Below the pieces are notes generated by a model that saw only the letters and a list, made by a program, of their open reading frames with translations, was not told the DNA's origin and did not search any database. A program made the position numbers and the translations under genes. A stretch of DNA of 64,000 nucleotides, taken from contig OX485809.1 of the NCBI GenBank assembly GCA_950295325.1, positions 21,206,001-21,270,000 on the forward strand, in the 5' to 3' direction. Shown in pieces: positions 1 through 11,764 of this stretch (positions are counted from its first letter, which is position 1; each line of letters opens with the position of its first letter). The stretch is from Polytrichum commune (lineage: Eukaryota; Streptophyta; Polytrichopsida; Polytrichales; Polytrichaceae).

Positions 1-2180
1 GAATTGTTAATCTTCACATATGCATTTTAATTGTATATTATGGATAGTACATATATTCTTAGCCGGTGAAATAGCCATTGGATATATTCTTCAAACACAT
101 ACATTCACATTTTCATCATCAGACAAAAATGTCAATTTTGGCTCCATGATACTCGGGGGGTTCACTAGTGAAAAATCGTAGAACAACGAGTGATAAAAAA
201 TAGGGTCTAATATATTCATTGTAGATAAATTTTGTAAAAAACTTACATATAATATAGGGGGTTTTAAAATAGTGAAAAGGGATTACATGTAAAATACCAT
301 CACATGTAAAATACCATCACACCTTTATTTTGAAAAATACCATACCTTATAATATTTTCTGCAAGGTAAATAGCCCCTCAATAAATAGGTCCCGAACGCA
401 CGTGTATGCAAAATATAAGAGGGAGTGAACCCCCCGAGCCATGATAGCGTCAATAAAAAGAATGCAGTTGATATATATGCATATGGGTCTCAAGGGAGTG
501 ACTGGCCACTTGTGAACAACTATGGGGTATTTTTTATTCATTGGCAAAAAAAGTCATAGAAACTTTGGATGTACCATAGCCTACTTAAATTGCGGAACAT
601 GTGATTATATATAATTTAGCATAAGGGGAAAACCCCCACCTTAGGTTTAAGGTAGAAAGAAATTTGTATGACAAAAATAATAAAGGAATTATTTTGAAAA
701 ATAGAAGGAGTATATTCACATATAATACATGCAAAATGAATGAAAATTAAACGACTAGGTTATGATGTGTACACTCTTCTTTCACCAATATATAGCAACG
801 TGGATATACGCCATGCCATATTGGAGTCTTAAGTTTGCCTTCGTCCAAAACAAGTAATTCAAACATTTATAAGTAATTTAGGATCAAATAGTCTAGGTAT
901 ACATATATATATAAAATCACCTATAGGGTGGTGAATATTTAGTGAAGTTTTTTTTTTCTACTTAAAGGGGTCTCTAAAATCCAAATGAGGAGGTACATAC
1001 CCCCCCCCCCTAGAAATACCCTTTGTACGCACGTGGTTACATAACACAAGAGGGAGTGGCCCCCCTGAGATATGGGTATGACCACCAATGTAATAGGAAT
1101 CTTTGGGAAAGTCACAATCTTTAGTGCAAGTTGCAATTGCTTGTTGCCAACTATGGGCTCATATTTTTGTTATGAAAGACGCACTAATGCTTATAATTAT
1201 TGTGAAAGACTTCTTAATCTTGGGATGTTATGGTGGCACTTTTCAATCCTATCATGTCACATTACATGAGTTCAGTTGTTTATCCTTTGATTGTTTCATG
1301 GGACATATATGGATGGGTATATTAATATTTATTACAATCGCTTTTTTCCTATGGTTCAATTCGATAAGTAAAACGCGGATACTATGTTTGAATTATGATT
1401 GCTCTTATGTAACCAAGGGGGACCACCCTCACTCTAACTATCCTAAGGTAGTGAAATTCCTAAAGAGGTGGTTATAAAGAGGAGGTGGGTATTTTGAAAC
1501 ATGCCGATATGTTCCAAGGATTCCTCACAAGCCCATGTGCGTGAATTTTGCATGGTCATTGGATGAATGCATTTGACAACCACTCAAATAACCGACATGT
1601 CGTTGGGTCTCACAACATAACCGCACAACATTGGATTTTTCTCTCTAGTAATGCAAATTTATATTCTCTATCAAAAAACCTAAACATGCATAATGGGAAT
1701 CATAGGTACTCACCTTTTCAAATAAATGGGAATAGGGCAACTACGATACATGGAAGTCCGGGTGATGTTGATTCCAAAGGGAAGGAAGAAGCAAAGTGCA
1801 TGTATGACAAGTTCTCGTCCCCTCTACACTTTCGATAACCTTAACTAAATCGGGGGAGGTTTTGATTTTCAATCTATTAATTTTGTTGATACTTCATCAT
1901 ATGTTTGATATATCATTTAAAGTTTTGTTGTCTAAATCTTATCAATTGAAGTTGGAGAACATGAATAACTAACCGAATAACACCCACGCACCTTATATAA
2001 CCCCCCAAAAATTGCATAATGAGAGTAGGTACTCACCTGTCCAAAATAAACGGGAATAGGGTCCCTACGGTACACGGGAATAGGATGACTGTACCCCAAA
2101 GGGAGGGAAGAAGGAAGGCGCAACAGGAGTCTCCCTGCCTTCACTTCCAGATCTACACATCGGTGATGATATTTGCACCA
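1..2180. other. repeat-rich intergenic region, no gene recognised
   Basis: AT-rich sequence with no supported gene. Two blocks (about 395-450 and 1024-1080) are diverged direct repeats sharing the pattern 'acgcacgtg...agagggagtg'. A 17-bp unit is duplicated in tandem near 285-317. A C-run lies at about 1001-1010. A second pair of direct repeats (about 1705-1760 and 2025-2090) shares 'ggtactcacc' and 'gggaataggg'. The stretch at about 1855-2000 is a diverged copy of the unit duplicated at 8530-9865. An open frame of 124 codons at 1103-1477 has no recognisable domain and is probably chance. Confidence 0.5.
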
Positions 2181-3180
2181 TAAATATATGAAATAGGCAC
2201 ATATACGGACATGAATCTACGGAATGTTTGCAGATCGCCTTTCCTTTCGCCGCTTGTGTTGGTGCTTCCGGGTCGTTGGTCCCACCTTGACCTCAATTTC
2301 CGTCTGCGCCAAAGGATCCCCTTAAGCCCACGATTCCTCTTGTCTCGCGGTAATTTGGGTTCCTCGACAAAGGAAAGCTCTTTAGATCCAGGTTTGCCGT
2401 TTCCTTGGCCTCGGTGACATTGGAGTCATATTTCAGTCAGTCAGTCTGTCAATCATCAATCATCTCCCTTCACTTGCTCTCCCTCTCGATCATCCATCGC
2501 CTTTCTTCTTCTTCTTCTTCGTCGTTATATTATATTCGTCGTTTACGAGCTTCCGGAGCCCCTGGTTTCTGAGCTTCGGGTGTCTTTGATCTCTTGGACA
2601 TGGCCATGGTGCCTGCCTTGTTACTTTGATATTGAACATGCTGATGTTGCAAAATTTGGACCAAATTCGGAGAGAGGTCGGCTTGGCTTGGCTTGGCTTG
2701 GTTGGCAAGGGTTTGATTGATGCCCGCACTTTGATTTCTAATTGGAGTAAATTCTGGTCGGTTAATTGCATAGGACATATTTTCATATTGGTTTGTTGCG
2801 GAGATTCTGGTCCAACTATATGGATCCAGCCGCAATTAACTTTTGTATAGGGTGTACATTGCATCAAACTCTTAAGAATCAACGTTGAATTCATGTCTCT
2901 GAAAATAGAGGGTTCGTTCTTATCATTACCCAGCTGCTACTATGTCAGTATTTCGACTCTTACAGCCCATGAATTTTGTGTCAGATTCCAATCGTTTCAA
3001 GAGTTCATGTGGTTGTGATGCGGGATTCCTGTATTTCACTCCATTCACCAGGCTTGAGAATGGTGAAACGATGAGGAAAGCGTGATCTGGGTGTGAAAGA
3101 GCAGAGGAAGCAAAAAGAAGAAGACGAGCTTCTTTATTTTCCATACAGAGTTTGTGAGAGTTACGGCCGCGCTTCAAGCC
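2181..3180 (+). promoter_or_regulatory. 5' flank / probable 5' UTR of the MOB1 gene
   Basis: This kilobase lies directly upstream of the MOB1 start codon. Its pyrimidine-rich stretch at about 2460-2525 (repeated ctt/ttc) resembles a plant 5' UTR. A short (ggctt)n run lies at about 2684-2703. No transcription start can be fixed from sequence alone, and a 5'-UTR intron is possible. The ORFs inside it show no domain. Confidence 0.35.
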
Positions 3181-3682
3181 ATGAGTCTCTTTGGGCTGGG
3201 CAGGTGAGGCAGACCCTTCACAATTCTGGCAGCACATCTGAATTGTGCATCACATCTCTTTTCTTCTTCTTTTGTGTTTTTCTTATGTATTCTACAAGGT
3301 TGGTAGGAATTCAAGGCATAAGGTTAGTAGCAGACACATGATGCAATGACGATACTATCTTTTACACATGGAACTTCATAATGGATGATGGGTGCTGGAT
3401 GCTTAGAACAGCAATTTTTTTGAGTATAAAGTTGAAAAACCCTAATAGGGTTGAAGTTGTTTCTGTGACCACTTTCTTTGAGTTAATAAGGTCCTATGGG
3501 AATGCTCCAAGTTAATCAAGGTTGCTGGACTTAGTTGATCCTTGAAAGTTAGTCCCACCCACCCTCCCGGGTTTTGCAGGATGCACTGATATGTAAGAGA
3601 ATGTGAATAGTCTCTGAACAGAGGATGTTTAAAGATTATCTATGCTTGAAAGTAAGCCTAGATTTGCTTAAGAAATGCCCAG

Positions 3683-3713
<31 letters not shown>

Positions 3714-6104
3714 CATTGTCAACAAATTTTTATAATGTCTCTTTGTACATCGTAATGCTGCCTCCAATGATGGTGTAATTTGTACCACACTTGGTGACAA
3801 TGTTATGTAGATTTTTTGTTAGAAAAGCCTAAGATGTTTCAGGTTTTGCGACACACTTTTGGGTACTCATGTTTTCATCCCAATTTCTGTGTCTGGCGGA
3901 GAGGCTGACGTACCTCTACTTTTTCTTCTGACCAAAATGATTGCCACTTTTCTTCTTACACTATTTGGCCTGTTTGTCATACTGACTATAGTGCCCACAT
4001 TGCAATGGTCAACGTTAGTGCACCTTGGCAAGAATAGTACAGGGAGGTCATTGCAAGTAATAATTACTTTCAACTTATGTACAATCTTACACTTTTGAGG
4101 GTCAATGTGAATATTGTAGTGATTGTCTTTGTAATGTGTAACAGGAATCAACGCACATTTCGTCCAAAGAAAAGTACGCCCTCCGGGAGTAAGGTATGAC
4201 ATGTTTGATTTTTTCACCCAATTTCCAAAAGTTTGAAGAGCTTGTGAAGAAACGAGTGCAAGGGGGTGATGATTCCTAATATTATGTTATGCATTGGTTA
4301 AAAATGTGAGGTCATCAACTGGGCATGAATTTTTTCTGGGTGCTTGCAGGGTGCTGCTCTTCGTAAGCACATTGATGCCACTCTTGGAAGTGGCAATCTG
4401 AGAGAGGCTGTGCGCCTCCCTCCGGGTGAAGATCTCTATGAGTGGTTGGCAGTGAACAGTACGTCTCAAATGCAAAATACAACTATAACTACTTTCATTA
4501 AGAATTTCTAATCTTCCTGGAAATAGGGTTATTCTGCTTGAAAAGTTTATCTGTGCAAGGCTTGGTTGAAACTTTAACCATCCTCAAGTATGTTGTGATT
4601 GGAGGTGTACTTTCTCTAACTATGTCTTGCATGTTGGGTTCACAGCTGTGGACTTTTTCAATCAGGTGAATCTCTTGTATGGAACATTGACAGAATTTTG
4701 CACTGTTGAGAATTGTCCGACCATGTCTGCAGGGCCAAAGTACGCCTCTTGGAACACCTTCTCATTGCAAACCTTATTCAACAAATATATAACAAATTTT
4801 GATAACGTAGTCCAGCCTTTGTTTAACACATGATGCCCTTTTCAGTGTCCATTCTTAGATCCACGCCTAACCACACACCACTCCAATATCTGGTGTCTGA
4901 TTAAGATAAGTAATCAAATTAGGCCCACTTACCTTAGATGATTAGAAGGCAGACCTCTGAATCAGTGGTTGTGGTCACCTCACTGATTAACCCAATTAGT
5001 GTGTGTTATTATTTGGAGTTACACAGTGCTATAACTATTCAATGAGAATGTAATATATGTTTACCAAGCAAAGTCATTTATGTTCTATAATGTCCGAACA
5101 ACCTGTTGAACTTCTAGTGAAAATTGGACTCCTAAGTAAGTTGTTATAGCACTGCCTAACTCCCAATAATAACACGCATTAATTGGGGTAATTAGTGCAC
5201 TCCAGTAAATTGAATGCAAAAAGTAATTGAGTTTTTTCATAATCTGATGCAGGTACGAGTATCGATGGGCAGATGGTGTTCTAATCAAGAAACCACTGGA
5301 AGTTTCAGCCCCAAAGTATGTAGAGTACTTAATGGACTGGATTGAAGGACAGCTTGATGATGAGGCCATTTTCCCTCAAAAAATAGGTGTGGCCACTCGT
5401 CTCTTACCACAAGCCTTTTGAGTGCTTGCTATAAATGGAGGCCAAATCACATCTGTGAACTAGAAGGACCTGAGTTTCTTGATAACACCATGAGCATGTG
5501 TGCCAAGCAAAATGTAGAGTTGTGTCTAAAGGAAGATATTATTGACTGCAAGTCTGTCTTTGAACCACATGGTAGCATGCTCTTCATCCTTTGAGCATTA
5601 AAAGTGCTGTTAATGCTTGTTGGCAACATAATTAAGATATCTCTTTTGATTTTTGCTGCAGGTGCTCCGTTCCCAATGAACTTCAGGGATGTGGTAAAGA
5701 CAATATTCAAGAGGTTGTTTCGGGTCTACGCGCACATATATCATTCCCATTTTCAGAAGATTGTCAGTCTCAAAGAGGAGGCTCATCTGAATACTTGCTT
5801 TAAACACTTCATCCTCTTTACTCATGTACTTACCTTCTTTACTCATACCCCTTTACTTTCTATCATGAGAAAATCTTGATTACTTTTGTGCATTCTGGAG
5901 CCTTGAGCAGTGCGTCAACCTTTGAATTGTTTTACTTTTTCTTTAATATCTGTTTTTGTAATTTGGCACAAGAAATTCCAAGGGTTTCTATTGCATGTGA
6001 GTTGTAAGAAACTTTTGTGTGGTGTGCAGGAGTTTTCTCTGATTGACAAGAAGGAACTCGCACCACTCCAGGAGCTCATTGAATCAATTTTTGTACCTTA
6101 CTAA
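3181..6104 (+). CDS. MOB1: MOB kinase activator 1 (MOB1), 7 exons
   Basis: MOB1 is the co-activator of NDR/LATS-type kinases in the Hippo/MEN-like pathway and acts in growth and cytokinesis. Exons: 3181-3203, 4145-4193, 4350-4458, 4646-4739, 5253-5386, 5662-5825, 6030-6104. All introns are GT/AG and every phase closes, giving 215 aa, the same length as the Arabidopsis protein as I remember it. The start is the ATG opening MSLFGLGR, the usual plant N-terminus. The Mob1/phocein zinc ligands are present at Cys79, Cys84, His161 and His166, and the two known Hippo/MST phospho-sites correspond to Thr12 and Thr35. Exon 6 contains the conserved block around [16 protein letters not shown]. Intron 1 (941 nt) holds a (CT)n run, and intron 4 holds a MITE (4986-5193). 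The gene appears intact. Confidence 0.95.
3683..3709. repeat. (CT)n microsatellite in MOB1 intron 1
   Basis: About 13 uninterrupted CT dinucleotides inside intron 1 of the MOB1 gene. Confidence 0.95.
4986..5193. mobile_element. MITE family A, copy 1, inside MOB1 intron 4
   Basis: About 50-bp imperfect terminal inverted repeats face each other. The left arm carries 'gtgtgttattatttggagtt', and the reverse complement of the right arm carries 'gcgtgttattattgggagtt', each followed by a 'cagtgctataac' block. The element is about 210 bp and non-coding. Related copies lie at 39503-39710 and 43580-43800. Superfamily not determined. Confidence 0.75.
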
Positions 6105-7073
6105 CCAATTCACTTGTGTTGTCACCATATTTTCTCCTAGGACAGGGTGATGGAACTGACTCCATAAAATCCATCAAGGTTGCTACTGACTGCTATTGCC
6201 TGAGACTTTGAGTATGGAGCCATTTTTGTGGTGGATAGCCCCTTTTGGTCAACAGTGCTTGTCTCATGATTTATTGAGATACCAGCTACTACCATATCTA
6301 CAGTGCAATGGATAGATCACCACTGCAACTTCTGAATCATGGCTTGAAACATTGAACAATTCCAAGACTGTTCTGGAGTATGTTCTACTTTTTATTTTTA
6401 GTTCTTGTGAAAGATCCTCTTAAAACTCCTCTTTGATGTCATTTCCATCTCTCTCTAAGACATGTATACCCGGTGCTTCTGGCATTGATTTTTGTGGCTT
6501 TGTAAATGCTGATGATTTATGGATTGTTAGATTTGTTGCCCTAGTAATGACTGTTAGAAAGAGTCCACCTCTTAATCGAGGCAGTATTCTGTGGGCAAAG
6601 GGACTATAAATCAAGCTAGTGTTGGAAATCACACATTAGGGTACTTGACATGAAACTTTGTATTTTAGGAAGATATTATTGAGGTTACTAAATCCTGAGT
6701 GCATGTCTGTTCACTAATGTTTAATTTATTGACTATTGTGTAACTGAGGCATAGGCCTCAATATTATTGAGCATACCAATGCCAAGCATTGTGGTTACAC
6801 AGTGGTCAACTTGTTGATCATTAGTGTAACCTGGGCATAGGACTCATAATAGGGCAAGTAACACTATTGGGCTGGTGACACTAAATACCATAAACACTGT
6901 AGAAAGTTTTCCCACCAGTTGAGTTTTTCTGTTTTCTTTTCGTATTTATCATTTAAATCCTACTTAAAGTGATTGACTTCAAGAACAGTGTTATCCTCCT
7001 TTTCTTTTCTGAAGAGGTGCGTTATCTGGATTTGTAAGATGTATGGTCATGGATTCAATGGTGGCTTAAACAG
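6105..7073. other. MOB1 3' flank plus dispersed repeat family C
   Basis: The first few hundred bases after the MOB1 stop are presumably its 3' UTR. About 6690-6900 belongs to a dispersed repeat also found at about 18480-18885 and 44215-44690. All three share 'gacactaaataccataaa' and, about 60-80 bp earlier, 'attagtgtaacct'. No gene is visible. Confidence 0.5.
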
Positions 7074-7931
7074 GAGATCCTGGAAGTAGCTGACCAGGGG
7101 CTGCACGGCCTAGCCTGGCAAGACAATACAGAGGGAGTAATAACTGAGAGGGCAGAGTGCAAAGACACATTGGAGAACACACTAGATGTGGAAATAACAA
7201 GAGACCTGGAAATTCAGAATATTCATGGAAGTTCAGACCAAGAACTTCATGGAAATTCCAACTTTGTGGAAACAGAGAGGGAATTTGAAATAAGTCCAAC
7301 AAGCACTGTAGAGGAGCAAGTGGCAGATGCGGAGGTGTTAGGAGAGGATCCAGAATCGGGTAATAATAACTCTGACTGTGATCTGGAGGTCTTTGAAGAA
7401 GGTTGCGATGAAGATAATTTTATTGACGCTGAGCTACAAGAGGAGCAGATTTTAACTGAGAAAAATGAAGGTTCAGCTGTAGAGGAGAGGGAGGAAGACG
7501 AATACAAAAATAATAATGATGAGGGCTACAAGTTCTTCGTAATCCAACCTTTTGATGACCAAGGGAGATCTCAAAATATTCATAAATTCTTTTCAGTTCA
7601 ACCGTTCCAGGGTAAAGAGAACGATTATGACCAAGTGACAGGCTTGCAGAAGGATCGGGATTTGAAATGTGTGGAAGGAGAACAGGATAATAGTGGTGGG
7701 GTTGATGAGAAAGATGCGGACGGGGGAGATCTATTCAGAGATATAGAAATTGAAGACCTAGAAGCAGAGAAAGGAAATGTGAGTGGAACCATGAATGAAC
7801 TAGAAAAACTCACTTGCACAGATGCCAATTCACCATTGTCTAGGATGCATTATCAATGTGACCATAAGAAAAGTCAGGATGCAACCAAACTGTACTCCTT
7901 CCAAGACTCATATGAAGAGATCATAATTTAG
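7074..7931 (+). CDS. acidic orphan terminal exon, function unknown
   Basis: I do not recognise this protein. The frame is open from 7038 to the TAA at 7929-7931 and has no in-frame ATG near its beginning. It therefore looks like the last exon of a gene, with a possible acceptor (cttaaacag) ending at 7073. The roughly 285-residue product is strongly acidic (Asp/Glu-rich throughout, for example EEREEDEY) and predicted disordered. It has no membrane segment, and near its middle two short copies of KFF-x-x-QPF lie about 20 residues apart. No upstream exons could be found between it and the MOB1 stop, so they may be lost, very short, or absent. It could also be a pseudogene remnant. The compositional bias over 850 nt argues against pure chance. 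Confidence 0.4.
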   Translation, partial: EILEVADQGLHGLAWQDNTEGVITERAECKDTLENTLDVEITRDLEIQNIHGSSDQELHGNSNFVETEREFEISPTSTVEEQVADAEVLGEDPESGNNNSDCDLEVFEEGCDEDNFIDAELQEEQILTEKNEGSAVEEREEDEYKNNNDEGYKFFVIQPFDDQGRSQNIHKFFSVQPFQGKENDYDQVTGLQKDRDLKCVEGEQDNSGGVDEKDADGGDLFRDIEIEDLEAEKGNVSGTMNELEKLTCTDANSPLSRMHYQCDHKKSQDATKLYSFQDSYEEIII

Positions 7932-8529
7932 ATGATAACCATTGAATCAGTTACATGCAGGGTGTGAGAATTGTTGAGATATTTTCTTAAGATTTCATGA
8001 CTTTCTTACTCTTTTTGGTGTCATTATCTGAGATTTCGAGAATTGCTTGAGTAGATGATGTTAATGACATATGAATGGCTGTCCTTTTATTGCCACAAAG
8101 GTGTGGGCTAAGAATGTGCAGGATTGAAATACTCTTGCCTGTGAAGTCTAACTTGTAAATGCTTTATGAAGCTGAGTGCTGATTTCTAACGTTTGCATTT
8201 GAAATTTAAAAAAGACTTGGAAATTGATTGGAGTTTGTAAATGATCAAGAACTGAGTGTTGACCAATCATGCTTGCCTGCTGTAGATAATTAACTATACT
8301 TAGACCTCAATAACTTCAAGATATCATCCACATGGTGGGGAGTTGTGATTGGATTTCTGATGAGGAGAAAACTCATTTTGTGGTTTCAAGGCTCCAAGTC
8401 TCCTTGTATCAAATTTGTCCAACTCTTTATCTAATTGTGTAATGCACAAGTGGAAAAGTACAACAGATAGAATCTATCATCTCGAGGCATGAGCAGATAA
8501 ATAAGCAAATAGGTTGGTGTACAATACAT
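7932..8529. other. non-coding interval
   Basis: Follows the acidic exon; the first part may be its 3' UTR. I see no ORF, RNA gene or repeat in it. Confidence 0.4.
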
Positions 8530-9865
8530 AAGGTATGCAGGTGTTATTTGGTTACTTTTCTTAATGGGATATGTCTATTTGATTGGTGTGTGGTTATGTG
8601 AGGAACATAGAACAAACACCATAAAGACATGTTTGAAAGAAATTGGACTGCGTCTTCAAATTTTATTAATTACTGCACACTCAAAAGTGATTACAATAGT
8701 GAGGACTTCAGTATTCAGTAAGAATCAACAAGTATGCACATCCAATACCCATAACTAAGGGCAGGTTCAATTTTCAATTTGGTTTTTATTGAGGTTTTCA
8801 TCATAGATTTGCTAGTTCAACACAAATATGATGTAAGTTTGATCAATAGAAGCTGGAGAACAAGAAAAACCATCCGAATAACACCTGCATACCTTAATGA
8901 CGTGAAACTACAACATGAGCTCTCAACTTTACAATCTTTGAGGACTGTCACTTTCCAGCAGCCACATGCAATGGGCTAGAAAAGAGAGTATGCTATTCAA
9001 TCTCCTTGTCCAACTTGCGTACTCACTTTCCCTACATTTTCACATGCCTCTCCTGCCTTCGTTGGTGATCTCCGTGACCACACTGCAACTTGATCACTTT
9101 GTACGGGATCTCCGTTATCACTGCAACTAATTATGCTACAAAGGAACTGGGATTTTGTCAACAACAGGAGGTCCCCCTGATCACTAAGGTATATGCATGT
9201 TATTCGGTTATTTTCTTAATTGGACCCTATATTGAATTGGTGTGTGGTTTGGTGAGGATCAAAAAACAAACACCACTGAAGAAACATGTTTAAGAGATTG
9301 GACTACATTATTAAATTTTATTAACTATTCCATACTCAATAGTGCACACAATGATTGGAAGGACCTATGTACTCAAATAAGAAATCATCAAACATGCACC
9401 TCCATAACTCAATCATGGAAAGTCTGATTTTCAACCTGATTTTTGCTGATGCTTCATTATAGATTTGCTAATGCTACATCAGTTTTGTTGTGTAAATCTA
9501 ATTGGTAGAAGTTCAAGAACCTGAAGAACGAAACAAACGACACCCACATCCCTTAATGTTCGGAATTATGCACTTGCTAGAATGGGTTATTCACAACAAA
9601 GTCATAGTTGACAAGAAAAGGAAAAAAAACTAATACAATCGAGTGTAAAATACAGAACACTTTAAACACACTCTGCAATTCTTGAGGACTATCGCTTTCC
9701 AGCAGCATTATAAGAAGAGCATGATACTGAATTTCCTTATCTACCGTCCATATCTACGTAAATACTTTCTCTTCACTTTCACGTGGCTCTCCTCCTTTTC
9801 TATCTACACTGCAACTTATGCTACAAAACTAGTACTGGCTTTCTATCAACAACGACAATCAATCA
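8530..9865. repeat. tandem direct duplication, two units of about 656 bp
   Basis: Unit 1 (about 8530-9185) and unit 2 (about 9186-9865) are co-linear. Both contain, in order, 'tggtgtgtggtt', 'aacaaacacca', 'catagatttgcta' or 'tatagatttgcta', 'ctttccagcag' and 'tcaacaac'. They are clearly diverged with small indels, so the duplication is not recent. A third, more diverged partial copy lies at about 1855-2000. No coding capacity is recognised. Unit 2 ends a few bases before the stop codon of the adjacent transporter gene, so part of it may serve as that gene's 3' UTR. Confidence 0.75.
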
Positions 9866-9880
9866 ACTGGGCGACTCGGC

Positions 9881-11764
9881 TCATTCCACGACTCCCTCTA
9901 TTGATTCCTTAGCTCCAGTCTTCTTCGACTGTTGGAACCTTTGATGGACATCTTTGTAGAATGCTCTTGTCCTGTACCAAAGGACTGCACCGACAATGGC
10001 AGCACCAAGGGTGACGCTCATGAATGTGAAAAAAGTGCGGCGATAACAAGAGGCTCCGTGACACAGGAGGCTCTTCCCTGTGCTGATCAGTGCCCCTTCT
10101 TTTGCTTGTCTCTTGGCTTCGGAGTCGTAAAATCGCCCGGCCACCGGAACAGACAACATGTAGTTTCCCACGATGCAGGCCACGCCGATGCTGTTGTAGA
10201 GAGTGCCGAAATATCTGAGACCAAATTCCTCCGCAATCACGGTAGCGTAGATGGGGTACTGGGTACCGAAGGAGAGTCCCAGCAGAATGGACCCGAAGTA
10301 GAGGCACCCGGGGACGTTGATGGCTATGAGCAAATAAGCTGTCGCCATGACGAGCAACATAATTGTGAAGAATTTGGTGCGGGAGGTTCCGTTTCGCTGC
10401 AGAAGAATCTCTGAGAGGAATCCTCCCATCCAACGTCCGATTGAGTTCCAAATGCTCAGCAGAGACACAAAGGTGCGGACATTTGTGGCGGTGTAACCTA
10501 AAGATAACCCAAGCTGGCCCATGTTATCTGTGGCAGCAAGCCCCGAACCGACCCCGCAGATCACCGCTACGAAGAGTAGCCAGAAATCCAAGCTCCTGTA
10601 TGCTTGCCAGATGGTGTGATCTTCGCCCCTCCTCGGCCATGGCTTCTTATTGACCACCTCTGCAGTTCCAGGTAGGGTTAACTGTGCATTGTTAACCTCT
10701 TCCAGCACATTCTTATTTGCAAATCTATTTACTTCACGCTCGGAGGTGCCATTGTCTTTCGGAATTGGAAACTCATCACCATCATCATTATCGTTCTCAT
10801 CCTTGGATGTGTTTTCCGCGGTGGTGCGCAGTGAATCCAGAGTTGTAACCTGAGTGCTGGGAGGTTTCTGTGATCCGGTTTCGATGTCGGCTAACCCTGG
10901 TGTTGCTCCTGATGTCAAAGTCTCATCCAAGCTCATCTTCCCGTGCATCTCAGATCGGTAAGCGATGGCGAAGAGTGGAACGGCCAAGAGAATGAGCAAA
11001 ACCACTCCGAGCACGCGTTCGCTGTCTACACTCACATTGGTCAGATTTTCTGTGATGCTCACTCCCATTAGGTAAGCGGCTAGAACGAACCCCAATCCCA
11101 GGAACCAGTAGAAGTATTTGACATCCGGGGCGCCTTGGAACGGCGGCAATGGCCGGATGAAGAGGATAGAAATTAAGGCGACTGCAGCGGGGAACCAAAT
11201 CAACAGCATCAGAAAGGACTCCGGTTTCGTGGATCCCTCAAGTGTGATGTAGATTTGAATGAGGATGGCCCCGCTGATGCCAATGTACCCCTTCATCAAG
11301 CCGATGACGATGCCTTTACTGTTCGGGAAGAGCTTCACAGATTGCACCAAAACTGCAGTGTTTAGCATGGGCTGAGAATTTGCTCCGATGAAGAGGAACA
11401 AACACATTTCCCACACCGTGGGTTGGATTCTTCGGGTCACAGATAACCATGCACACAAGTAACCTACAACTGTCTGCAAAGCTCCTAAGAAAAGCACCGC
11501 CCCGGGTGACCAGTAATCGAACAGCAAACCCGAGTGAACTCCCAGGTTTACCCCCAAGTCCTTGAAATTGGCGATGATGTTGAGCGTTTCTTGATTGATG
11601 TTTAAAACGGTCTTGAGTTTCTGCGAGTAGACTCCGAAACTGTATGCTCCCGCACTGGCTACCATAACCACAATACCTACAGCTATCGCAAACCATCTCC
11701 CCTGAACAACTCGTGCCAAGGTTTGAAAGCAGCAAGAATGAAACATCTTCATCATAATCCGCAT
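9881..11764 (-). CDS. nodulin-like / NFD4-type major facilitator superfamily transporter
   Basis: An intact single-exon gene of 627 aa from ATG 11764 to the stop at 9881; an in-frame TAG lies just upstream of the start. It matches the plant nodulin-like family (NUCLEAR FUSION DEFECTIVE 4 relatives). The N-terminal half has GRWF and SAGAYSFGVYS, followed by a glycine-rich helix with LGVHSGLLFDYW. A long hydrophilic acidic loop lies near the middle (about residues 270-380, including DENDNDDGDEF). The C-terminal MFS half has GLSFGTQYPIYATVIAEEFG and the diagnostic GNYML-x-VPVAGRFYD, then a Cys-rich C-x6-C-x2-C loop before the last membrane helix. About 12 membrane segments are expected. Substrates are unknown for most of the family. 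Other forward ATGs at residues 4 and 5 are possible starts. Confidence 0.92.
   Translation of the reverse strand: MRIMMKMFHSCCFQTLARVVQGRWFAIAVGIVVMVASAGAYSFGVYSQKLKTVLNINQETLNIIANFKDLGVNLGVHSGLLFDYWSPGAVLFLGALQTVVGYLCAWLSVTRRIQPTVWEMCLFLFIGANSQPMLNTAVLVQSVKLFPNSKGIVIGLMKGYIGISGAILIQIYITLEGSTKPESFLMLLIWFPAAVALISILFIRPLPPFQGAPDVKYFYWFLGLGFVLAAYLMGVSITENLTNVSVDSERVLGVVLLILLAVPLFAIAYRSEMHGKMSLDETLTSGATPGLADIETGSQKPPSTQVTTLDSLRTTAENTSKDENDNDDGDEFPIPKDNGTSEREVNRFANKNVLEEVNNAQLTLPGTAEVVNKKPWPRRGEDHTIWQAYRSLDFWLLFVAVICGVGSGLAATDNMGQLGLSLGYTATNVRTFVSLLSIWNSIGRWMGGFLSEILLQRNGTSRTKFFTIMLLVMATAYLLIAINVPGCLYFGSILLGLSFGTQYPIYATVIAEEFGLRYFGTLYNSIGVACIVGNYMLSVPVAGRFYDSEAKRQAKEGALISTGKSLLCHGASCYRRTFFTFMSVTLGAAIVGAVLWYRTRAFYKDVHQRFQQSKKTGAKESIEGVVE

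Noticed and set aside
1103-1477. 124-codon frame with a hydrophobic segment
   Set aside because: It lies in diverged repeat sequence and has no family resemblance; the hydrophobicity follows from T-rich codons.
9932-10414. 160-codon + strand open frame, and an overlapping 180-codon minus-strand frame at 9909-10451
   Set aside because: Both are other-frame shadows of the intact transporter coding sequence.
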